NCBI RefSeq assembly: GCF_001411555.2
Contig: NC_049909.1
Location: 5,649,485 to 5,713,484, forward strand
Direction of reading: 5' to 3'
DNA length: 64,000 nt
Origin: Juglans regia
Lineage: Eukaryota; Streptophyta; Magnoliopsida; Fagales; Juglandaceae
The notes under the pieces were generated by a model, which did not search any database, was not told where the DNA came from, and saw nothing but the letters and a program-made list of their open reading frames with translations. Below are positions 54,738 to 64,000 of the stretch, one piece after another (position 1 is the stretch's first letter; every line of letters starts with the position of its first letter). Made by a program: the position numbers and the translations under genes.

Positions 54738-57700
54738 CCTTGTGTACTCTGTGTGCAATGGACCAAAATACCCTTAGCTCGATATTTTCTTCAAGGATAA
54801 TTCTATTTTTAGTCTTGTGAATTATCTGTTAAAATTTCCCTACGGTCGATTTTGAAAAAAAAAAAAAAAAAAAAAGAAACCTCTAGCCGAAACCCTAAAT
54901 ATTTTCAAAATACTGGTTTTTGCCATTGGGAATTTCGGCCAAACTCTTTTTATTTTATTTTTCCTTTATTTGTTTTTATTTTGGTCACCTGTCCACTACC
55001 CAATCACCACCATTGAACCACCGTATATGGCACTTGAGTATGCCTTACATAGCCACTGGAAGCCAAGGGAAAAAGACAAGAGAAGAAGACGAAATTGCAA
55101 ACCCTTGTGGAAACCCTAAACCACCTGTCATTAAGGGTTAAACCCTAGCATTAATTGCATCATCTTTCTCTCTCATCACCCTACATGGAAACTCTCTCTC
55201 TCTCTCTCTCTTCCCCTTTGGCTAGTTTTTCCCCACCTAAGGCATCATCATAAACCTACAAGGAGAGCCATCATGAACCGCCACCCAAACCACCCAATGA
55301 GGAAGCTCCTAAGCCAACGCCACCTTCACTTTTTGGGCTATATAAACCCCTCTTCACTTCGCTTCTTCCTCACTCCACTTCATTTCCTCTCTTCTATCTT
55401 AAGTGTTCTTGAGTGTAACACTCCGCTTAATTAACTCTTGATTAACCCTTAAGTACTCTAGATTAGGCTTTTATTTGTTGGTTAATCACTTTTATTAAGG
55501 TTGATAGTGGGATTAGCATTAATATTGGTACTTAGTGTTAATAAGCTAAGGATTAGAAAGGCAAGCCCATTAGTAATTTTGGTGAGACTTTTTAGGACCC
55601 AAGTGCATTCATGGGCCTAGCCCAAGAAAACCTTGAACCAAACCCTTAGAAAATCAAGGCTAGTCTTGGCCCATGTATAGGAAGGCATAAGGCTTTTGGT
55701 GTAGATTGGACCCTTGGCCCATTTTCAAGCTCATATGGCCCAAAGCATGTTTGAACTCATTTTACCATTCAAAGACCAAAGGCCCAATATACCATACCAT
55801 TGGTTTCCTGAAGCCCAAATCACAATCAAAGGATCCAAATTAAGTTTTAAAAATTGGCTAAGGCCGTTAACCATCATACTTGAGGTTAGTTCACTTTAAG
55901 CTTTACTTCCAGTTTTCAAGTTTCTAAATCTAAGGAAATCTATCATCAAAAGCTTTATTCATGCAACAAAACCTCAATGAACATTCATAAACACATGCTA
56001 AAAACACTTCATAAAATTTTCAGACCAAGATATGCCATTAGCTTGGTCAAAATTTCCAAAACATATCATACTCTCCAGTTTCACGCCCAGAATGACCTTT
56101 CCATGGTTGAAAATACTTTTCACTGATCAAATGAGTATGGAATGAGACTAATAAGATATCCACGGAAACTAGACTCAAAGATGAAAAATTGTTATGAAGG
56201 AGTCATCATGAGATAATACTTACAAAGGGTCGAAAATGGCCACACCAAAAGACCCAGAAATCTGCCTAAGAGAGCTCTTTTGGGTTTCTCTCTAAGAATG
56301 GGGAAAAGAAGTGATAAAATGGAGAGAAGTGTGTCTTGTAAGACTTTAGACTCCTTGAGGAGGAAGTTATGGGCTTGAATGACCCTTGATTGGAGGTGGC
56401 TATGTGACATAAAGTAGAGAATAGAGAGGAGCAAGGACTGCCTGCAGCAGCTGTGAGAGATGTAGGTTGATGGAGTGGATTTCTTCTTCACATCAAGGCA
56501 CTATTGGGTGTAGCCAATGGCAGTGGATGGTCTGCCATGTGGGTGTAGCCAAGGTGGCCAATTTCGTGGGCCTTGGTGGGCCCCAACCAAGTGGGCTTCA
56601 ATTTGGGGTTTAAAGGTGGTTTGGTTAGAGTTTGAGATGCTATCAAGCCCAAAACCAATTTTTCTTGGCCCAATCAAATTTTCAATGTTTAAAAGGTTAG
56701 ATAACGATGTCATAACAAGGACTTGATTAATTAATATCATGTGGAAGTGATTTAATCAAGTGATTAAACACAATGCTAGAAATCGGATTAAAAAGGGTTT
56801 GGAAGCCAACTTTAGGGTTTTGGGAAACCGTTTAGGATTTCAGTTTCAACCAAGCTTTTGGGGTTTCAATTGGATTCCAACCATTTAGGGTTTCGCTAGG
56901 ATTGAAACGTTCTGTGGTCTTGCACAATTTGGTTGATCAGATGAAACAAAGTTTTGCTTAGGTGGCATGATCTCACACCTTGACTTCCTTCACAAATCCA
57001 TCTAATGGTTTCTCTTTGTGCCAAGTCTCTAATATTATTCACTATGTGTGACTAAGATCTTGCCAAGTGTCCAAATTAAACTTCTCTAACCTAATTTTGA
57101 CATTCCATACTGTGATTTTGAAAACACTACACTGGGTGTGCTTATCGAGGTTACTATTCACAAAAAAAAACGTAATAAACTTAGTATTGAAAAATTCTAA
57201 ATATTCATATTAACCTATAGTGAAAATCGTTTACCGAAATTCAACCATAAAGTGTCCCTAAAAATAATTTCACAATTTCGAACAAGAGTTTTGTCCAAAA
57301 CTGTGAAAATGGGCTATTGCATCATAAAATCCTAAATAATCAACTGAGTCAAAAAATGCATAGACCATAACGCATTTTGACACTTCTAACTACCTCAAAT
57401 AATTAAACTCATATTTCTAGCATCATAGTGAGTGATAACACTGACTATGTTGACAGACTAAAACCTGCGTAATTGGTCGATTGGTAAATACTTAAGAAGT
57501 TTTCACGAGATTCCTAAAGTCAGTAGGAATTCCACCAGTGAATTTCTAGTGGGCTGTTACATATGTTATTTACCAATGCATTGAGAACGAGTATATAGAC
57601 AACGTAGTTTCAATTTAAGTCATACTATGGTCACCGGCAGGTGCTCACAATGCATATGGGGAACTGTGATAATACCACACATTATGTTATTAATTAAGAT

Positions 57701-58406
57701 AATGATGTAAGTCTATGATGAAGAAAATTTATGATGAAACTTTTATGAAGAAGTTATGCCCTTTCAAAAATGATGACGAAATTACTTATTGAGTAAAAAC
57801 CCGTGTCTTCATATTTTTAAAAGATGTTGAAGAATCTAGATGGGAGACATGCATACCGATTTTTTGCATCTCATGCATTGCATATTTATCGTTTTTTCAT
57901 GATTGATTTTTCTTTGTGTCAATTAGTTGTTTAACTTACTGATATTTCAAGTAAATCTCACCATTTTATGCGACCGCTATTATTCCACTCGGAATGATAG
58001 AAGTTGTGACAGGAATCGACCTGGACGAGATTGATGGAGAACTGGATTCGCATGATTGAGGAGGAGTCGGATTTGGAGAGGAAGTTGGACTTAATTTTGA
58101 TGTTCATAGCCCAAGTCCTTTACGCTTTAGATTGCATGAAGAGAATGATATGACTTTGTATATAAGTCTATGCTACTTTATTATTTCGAACAAGATGATT
58201 ATTCTTTTGAAATTGTGTTGTTTTAGTTATTCTGGCATATTTTTCACCTTAACTTTTTATTTAAGCTGCAATTATTGCATATTGCTAGTTGCATACTAGG
58301 ATGCATTGCATATTAACTATCATGAATGGGGGTAAGTAACCTTGTGTTGTATGTCCCGACGCTCTAAGTCTCCGTTCCATCCTAAGCGGGAATTGAGGTC
58401 GTCACA
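54738..58406. repeat. older LTR-like and TGTGACG-family sequence (copy B, without the solo LTR)
   Basis: Collinear with 41414-47840. It has the intact GTTTC site at 57008-57012 where copy A carries the 2753 bp insert. It holds the TATA-like CTATATAAACCCC at about 55338. It ends GTCACA at 58406. Confidence 0.6.
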
Positions 58407-58493
58407 ATCGGCTTGCCTATCAACGCCATTATTGCTTACCTTTGAGTTGCTTTCCATCATTCTACAACTCCCTTGACCATCATCCGTTGTAAT

Positions 58494-58685
58494 TTATTGT
58501 CCATTAATCTTGTCATATGAATTTACATCAATCGAATACTCATTGCAATTAGATACAAAGCTATCACTGTTGTACAATGAAGTAGTTGGACTGATCATCA
58601 GTTTTCTATGCTGACTCGCACCATCCCACTTTATAGATTCTCCCTCTTGCTTCTTGCAACAAAATTTACAAGAATCGCCACCAGC
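58494..58685 (-). pseudogene. 3' part of the interrupted ubiquitin-like gene, copy B
   Basis: 64 codons, in frame with 61716-62171 across the solo LTR. It includes GGDSCKFCCKKQEGESIKW, a cysteine-containing basic stretch, and a hydrophilic S/N-rich tail ending SYDKINGQ. I recognise no domain in this part. The stop is at 58494; the TGTGACG-family element ends only about 88 bases further on. Confidence 0.7.
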
Positions 58686-61600
58686 TAAGTTGTAACGCCC
58701 CATTCTTGGAGGTCCGGAGAGTTATCTCTTGTAATCTAAATCCAACTTCCATAACATATTTTAATACTCCAATATCCCCAAAAAATACAAATCCATTTAT
58801 TCAAACCAAAAATATATGTTCCTCTACCAGGATACCAAATAAATACCTCAATGAGATAATTTAAAAACTCCGTAAATATTAAGAAATACGTGGGACTCCA
58901 AATATCAAATAACATAAAATTATAAACCTACTAAATAAGACTCTCCAATAAACATATACCCTCAGGCACTTATTCCACTACGATCATCATACCTTGCTAA
59001 AACTTCCTACTCTTGTTCTCTAGCTGAACCATCAAAATGATCTGAAAAATATTAGGAGATAAGGGGTGAGTTATCAACAACTCTGTAAGCAGAGAACGTA
59101 TACTATTATGTAAACATGAACATTTTTAGAATTTAGAATGCAAAACAAAATGTTTACCTTCATAATGTAGAAACAGAATATTTACTTTCAGAATGCAAAT
59201 ATCAAAACATGTTACAAAAATATCAGAGCAAAATTTTCAGAAAAACATTCTTATTCAAAATTCATTTTGGCATATTCAAATCTGAAACCTCATCTTCATC
59301 AATCAGAGCATTACATCGGGACAAATACAATGTTTAATCCTAGTGGTAGGGTTATAAACCACCATTATAATCCGTGGAAGGGCGTATCCACTATTATAAC
59401 CCGTGGTTGGGCCGGGCCGTATACCATGTTTAATCCCCGTGGTAGGGTTATAAACAACCATTATAACCCGTGGAAGGGTTGTATCCACTATTATAACCCG
59501 TGGTTGGGCCGTATTTGGTTGGGCCGTATGCCACTATTATTACCCGTGGCTGGGCCATATCCACAATTATCACCCGTGGTTGGGCCTTATCAGAATATAA
59601 TAGAACCATCAGAATCAGACTTTAATCAAAATATAGAATCAGAATCTCATGCTAAGGTTTTCAGATGCCACATCATATCAAAAACCAAATACTTAATAAC
59701 TTCGGATAATTTCACATAGTCGAAATAAACAGAATCAAAACATCTTCATTTATTCACCGCAAAACTTTTAGATTTTCATATTCGCTCTTTTTGCATGATC
59801 AGAAACATAATGCACAAAATTAGCTCATGTCTACACCAGTCATGATAGAAAATACTTTCTCTTATATAGCTTTCATGCATATGCAGAACACATATCCGAG
59901 GTTGTTTTCTGATTTCTTTTTAAAACAAGCATGCATATTTTCAAAAGCAACCTCATTTTTTTTATGCAAAGTCTACCATAGGAACCCCGCTTACCTGGAC
60001 TTCTTAGCTTTACAGAAATTTTCTCAAAAATATCGAACAAATATTAATCGTCACCTATAAAATAATCACGTAATTCCCGTAAATTTCAATTGAACATGTA
60101 TTTCGATATTTAAGCCTAAGTTTCTAAAATAACCTATTTTAGTTTCTCAAAACCTAAAATTCTCATAACCTCAAAACATATCATCTCTTTCTAAGATCAT
60201 CAATGTCCATTTAATAACTTCGACTAAAACATAAAAAAAAAAAAAAATCTAACTTATTTACTATTGTAATCAAACTATAAATTTAATACTAGATCATATA
60301 ACTGTACCAAAATATTTTAAATTAAAGATCAACTATTATTTAATGAACTAGATCATATCTAAAGTGTAGAAATAATTTACACCATTATCATTTACTCTTA
60401 AAAATAATTCTCTACTTAATAACATGTTAAAATTACTTAAAAGTTTTCTGTAAACCTAAATAAAATCGAGTCTACCAGTATTTATTAAAAGTTTAAAACA
60501 TATTTACACAGCTTTTACTCGAAGGGTAATAATGTAATTAAGACACTTGTTTTTATTTTAACCTAAAGGCATGCATCACAACCTACATAAACCATTCTAT
60601 TAAGATTTGTAAAAAAAAAAAAAAAAAAAAAAAACAGAGGCTAATAAACACATGGAGGCTCACCGAGAGAGAAGTGAAATGTGTGGTGGAGCAATGGGCT
60701 GGGCGGTGGATGACAGTGGTCACAGTGGTGGGACACTAAGAGAGAGATGAGTGAGAGAAAAAAAAAGAGAGAACCTGAGAGATAGGGAGAGAAAGAGACA
60801 ACGGCTTACGGCTTAAGGTGAGCGGGTTACGGCGAGTAGTCGGGGCAATGGGTGGCAGCTTTCGTCGCTGGTGGTGTTGGGCTTTGTTTTGAGGAGCACG
60901 AACAGGGGCTTGAGCGGTTGAGGTGTGGAGGAAACGGGGCTGAAGGCATTGACGTGTGTTTTTGGGTGGGAAAAACAGAGCTTGTCGTGTGGTGCAACTC
61001 TGGTGGCTGAGGCGTGAAGAATCAAGGGTGGTGGTGGTTGTTTGTTGAGCGGTTTCTACGGTAACGCAACTGTCTTCGCATTGCACTGCAGTGCAGTGGG
61101 GGATCTGTGCAGCAACGCCACGGGATATACCGTGTTGCGTTATGGGCTTTCGTTTGTGGTAGTGGTTGGGGGTACTACACGGCTGTGCTGTGGAGGAGGG
61201 CTCACAGTGTGGAGGAGAAGTGGGCTACGGAGGGGAGAGGTTGGGCAGGGGCAGTTTCTGAAATATAATATAGAGATATGTGTATTTATAGGTGATAAGA
61301 AAAAAAAACCTAGAGATGAGGGAAGAAGGAATGTGCATGTGCATGGGGTGGAGACGTGCGTTGTGGGAAACTTGAAGAAGTTTTGGACGCTAGATTTGAC
61401 TAGAGCAATTGGGTGTGGGTTAAAAAAAAATGGGTCTATTAAAGCAGTCCACGAAAACAACTGATAAAATAGCTCAATTAATCCCGCAAATTTTCCTAGT
61501 CAAAAACAAATAAAAACTCACTTGGTCCATTAAAGATTTTACCCTAAACATCAAGCCCAAAATAATAATAATAATAATAAAAGGTCCGTAATCCATCAAT

Positions 61601-61720
61601 ACAAATTTTGAGTTCGTAACCTATTCCCAAAATTACTCACTAAAATCCCAGTGGGTTTTTCATCCTTATTAAAAAAGATTCAAACACAAGTTTTGTATTA
61701 GGCCTGGGTGTTACATAAGT
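58686..61720 (-). mobile_element. complete solo LTR inside the ubiquitin-like gene
   Basis: The insert is 58691-61715 (3025 bp), with ends TGTAACGCCCC and GGGTGTTACA and a perfect TAAGT duplication (58686-58690 and 61716-61720). Read on the minus strand it begins TGTAACACCCAGG. It resembles the solo LTR at 43689-46441 in ends and in the CCACGG tandem segment, but it is inverted and well diverged. The frames at 60736-61086 and 61042-61464 are GC-rich LTR sequence without a domain. Confidence 0.88.
59320..59590 (-). repeat. decayed CCACGG tandem repeat
   Basis: Irregular units built from TATAACCCGTGGTTGGGCCG and GGTAGGGTTATAAAC phrases, the inverse of the regular 61 bp array at 45537. A four-base GGGC duplication here (59412-59417) is absent from copy A. 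Confidence 0.7.
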
Positions 61721-62171
61721 TCTCATCGTCGTCGTCAACGAAATGACGATCATAAGAGTTCACGTTCATCTCCTCACCATCGATGCCGCATGCGTCGAAG
61801 GAAGACATCTCTCTTGAAATGCGACTCTGAGTTTCATCAATCGCATCCATCATTGTTTTCTTTGCTTCAAGAACAACATACCCATCGTTAAATATCGCCG
61901 TCCCTATCAACATAACATCATCTTCTAAAATAATGCCTCTGTGTCTCACTTCGTGTTGCTCCAACGGGTAGATGTTTCTCCCATAAACATATTTGATATT
62001 GAGCTTCACATAGTAAATAGTGAAGGAAGAATCGACTAAGATTTTTAAGTTCTTCCCGTCGGAAGACTTCACTATAAGAACCATTTGGTCAGGATCTCTA
62101 TAGAAATTGTCATAGAATGCATGGTGATAATTCTGAAAACATTCTTGAAGTTCTTCATTACTCAACTCCAT
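61716..62171 (-). pseudogene. 5' part of an interrupted gene with a ubiquitin-like domain
   Basis: ATG at 62171 opens 152 codons to the solo LTR boundary. Residues 30-105 (MVLIVKSSDGKNLKILVDSS, then YVKLNIKY, RHRGIILEDD and GYVVLEAKK) align along the whole 76 residues of ubiquitin. K6, I3, V5, the TI...VK helix and the L-E-D turn all have counterparts. The C-terminal di-glycine is absent (EAKK instead), so it is probably not processed and conjugated. A 29-residue aromatic/acidic N-terminus precedes it, and an acidic VDDDDEN stretch lies next to the break. The frame continues without a shift at 58685 to make 215 codons in all. It could be a host gene or one carried by a retroelement; see the primer-site-like sequence at 62184-62197. 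I cannot name it further. Confidence 0.7.
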
Positions 62172-62183
62172 AGCAAGATTGGT

Positions 62184-62197
62184 GGCTCTAGATACCA
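62184..62197 (-). other. primer-binding-site-like sequence before the ubiquitin-like ATG
   Basis: The minus strand reads TGGTATCTAGAGCC, the tRNA-iMet primer site TGGTATCAGAGCC with one extra T, only 12 bases upstream of the ATG. It is preceded by ...ATTACAAG, so an LTR could end at the ACA. A chance match is possible. Confidence 0.5.
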
Positions 62198-63460
62198 CTT
62201 GTAATAGACATTCTTGTAATTTAATGTAAACTTACGAAATCTACTGTGATGTATAAGGATTGCTGCAGAATGTAATAGAGTGATTGTGGAAGAATTAATA
62301 GACGCAGGGTAGGTGTTTGATAAAAAGTGTCATAGACTCATCCATTGATAAAGAAAACTTTGAGGGTTTCCAACCTCCATACCAGATAAGTTCTTCACAA
62401 GGTTCCAGAATAATTCCCTTCCAACTATCTGCTCTCCCCTTATACCCCATACAATTTTCATAGCATATCCCATAACAGAAAAGGGAGTAACGGTAAAATG
62501 AATAATAAAAACAACAGTACTAAATGATAGACCAAAAGTCCCAAAACGCACACACTTCACTAACACTAATACTAAACGGCACCGTGTAGATCTCCAGGAA
62601 CGATGCCGTCTCAGTTGGATTCATAATAGTGGCATGCTTGGTTGTTGGAGGCGGCAAAGGCTGTGAGGGGGATAAATCGGGAGGAAAGGGTGACATAGGC
62701 ATTGGGCTGAACTGGGGTGAATGACGGTGGCTGAAGGTTGCGACGAGGCTTGGCCTTCAAGGGTGGCTAGAAGACAGCAGCTCAAGAGGAGATGCAGCGG
62801 CACGAGCTGACTGAGAGGATTGCTGGGGAGTCTTGACTAGGGGGATAATGGCTCAGGGGAAAGGGAAAAGAAAAGAAAGAGAGGGATTAGAGGTTTTGTG
62901 CAATTAATCTAGGTCCTTGATCTTGGGGTTCCTAATTTAAATCCAAGGGTGGAGATTAAACATGGAGAAATAAACTAAACTAAACAAGTAGGAAAATGAA
63001 ATAGAAATGCAATGGGGCTAAATTTAAAATCCAACTTTGTTTTATTGGTCCAAAAATAATATTTTTTGTCATCAATTAAATTGATAAGTTTTAGTAAATA
63101 TTTCTTAGGAGAAATAAAATTATATAAATGATTTTTTTAACATAAAATAAAATGATAAATATTAAATAATATTCCTAAAGAAATAAAACCATTTAAATAA
63201 AATAATTTTATAAAACTTTATTATTTTCGGGGCTCCAAAATTAAAGTGGCTTACTTGAAAAATTAGGTTTGGCTCAATAACACTAAAATACCCCATTAAA
63301 ATAAGTTTTAGACTCATAAAAATATATAGAAGATTTTAAAACACTGGGCTCCATTTAAAAAATCATCCGCTAGATTTAAAAATAAATATTCGAGATTTAA
63401 AGCGTAAAGGTGAGACTCGTGACCAATCGAGAGGAAAATGAGCAGTTGGTCACATGGCAC
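62198..63460. other. region upstream of the ubiquitin-like gene, possible LTR, no gene
   Basis: If 62184-62197 is a primer site, a 5' LTR on the minus strand should lie here. The stretch 62203-62850 has a TATA-like GTATAAGG on the minus strand near 62440 and a proline/serine-rich frame at 62520-62702, but I could not find its outer end or a second copy. From about 62880 the sequence is AT-rich intergenic DNA. Confidence 0.3.
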
Positions 63461-63469
63461 CTAGAGACA

Positions 63470-64000
63470 CTCTTCTGCCTGTACTTCTAAAGCCTGAGGT
63501 ATACCAAATCCCCCACTTCGAATTCCCGTATGATATGGTGCTTATCATATTGCTTTTTCATTGCTTCTTGTGTTGCCTATAAATTTTTCTTCAATAACAT
63601 TAAGATCTATTCCTTTGACCTCAAATGTGAATCTATCTTTGCATTTTGAGTAGTCCCAGAAACAGACTATAAGAGTGTGGGGGGAGGAACCCTATATAAG
63701 GTCTTGAAAGGGGTTAATTCGGTGAAGGAATGGATGTTGGTGTTATACCCCGGCCCAAGGCAACCAAGTGGCCCCCTCCTTTGGCCTATGGTGTGCAAAT
63801 CACCTAAGATACTGCTATATGCAACGGTTCACCACCTCAGTTTGGACATCAGATTGAGCGTGGTAGGCTGAGCTGCAAGATAGCTTAGTACCTTGTAACT
63901 TGAACAACTCCTTCCGTTGTGAAGATTACATCACGATCAGTGACTATGGTGGAGGGCATTCCATGCAGTCTAAATATTTGGAAAAAGAAAAGGCATGCTA
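63470..64000 (-). pseudogene. degenerate Ty3 integrase fragment
   Basis: The minus strand shows LHGMPSTIVTDRDVIFTT near 63985-63905, a decayed AYHAQSD/QTEVVNRC-like stretch near 63860-63820, and REFEVGDLVYLRL near 63530-63480. These are the integrase core and its C-terminal GDxVYLRL phrase. Stops and frameshifts occur throughout. The element continues beyond the window. Confidence 0.7.

Larger units (their letters stand above)
51542..61388. repeat. duplicated block, copy B
   Basis: It starts at the first base after the gap and matches copy A from 38218. It contains the Athila-like gag and 5' LTR, the older LTR, the TGTGACG-family element end (58406), the 3' part of the ubiquitin-like gene and most of a solo LTR. 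After 61388 the sequence continues uniquely into the rest of that solo LTR. Confidence 0.93.

Noticed and set aside
59267..59719. A 150-codon frame over the CCACGG repeats
   Set aside because: Translation of a degenerate tandem repeat within the solo LTR. The shorter counterpart in copy A begins at a different place.

Overview
This window is a plant nuclear genome segment, AT-rich and packed with transposable elements. It almost certainly comes from a woody dicot. The short interspersed elements with GATGAGATGAGAT-type ends resemble ones I remember from Juglandaceae (walnut, pecan) and related Fagales, but the window holds no direct species marker. I find one intact host gene, one interrupted ubiquitin-like gene, and otherwise mobile elements of several ages nested in one another.

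Layout. Positions 1-3682 are AT-rich with weak LTR-like remnants. A 4.06 kb element with long inverted ends fills 3683-7742. A MITE-dense stretch (7.9-9.6 kb) leads to an intact six-exon gene on the minus strand (9897-14928) for a NEN1/NEN2-type DEDDh 3'-5' exonuclease of 502 aa. A second MITE family clusters upstream of it (15.3-16.9 kb). A complete but coding-dead Reina-like chromovirus (17136-22391) has both LTRs and a perfect TATGT target duplication. An older chromovirus remnant follows at 22.8-23.2 kb.

From 24.7 to 41.4 kb lies an Athila-like Ty3 element on the minus strand, bounded by GGCAA duplications. Inside it sits a roughly 0.7 kb hAT-type element with an 8 bp target duplication. 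Inside that sits a nearly full-length plant L1 LINE (26751-32493) with a 14 bp target duplication. A second, 5'-truncated LINE (36873-37592, 16 bp duplication) interrupts the Athila pol region.

From 38218 onward the sequence occurs twice: 38218-50809 and, directly after a run of exactly 100 N, 51542-61388. The copies are nearly identical but differ by a 2753 bp solo LTR present only in the first, and by a TGTGACGCC element that cuts the first copy short at 50810. This looks more like two haplotypes placed end to end than a real tandem duplication.

The second copy runs through a 3025 bp solo LTR (58691-61715, target duplication TAAGT) that splits a small gene on the minus strand. Its two halves (61716-62171 and 58494-58685) join in frame to 215 codons once the solo LTR and one target copy are removed. 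The first half contains a 76-residue ubiquitin-like domain. A sequence resembling a tRNA-iMet primer binding site lies 12 bp upstream of its ATG, so the gene may have been carried by an LTR retroelement. The window ends in a degenerate Ty3 integrase (63.5-64.0 kb).

The genes do not form a pathway; the content records successive insertions around one conserved nuclease gene.
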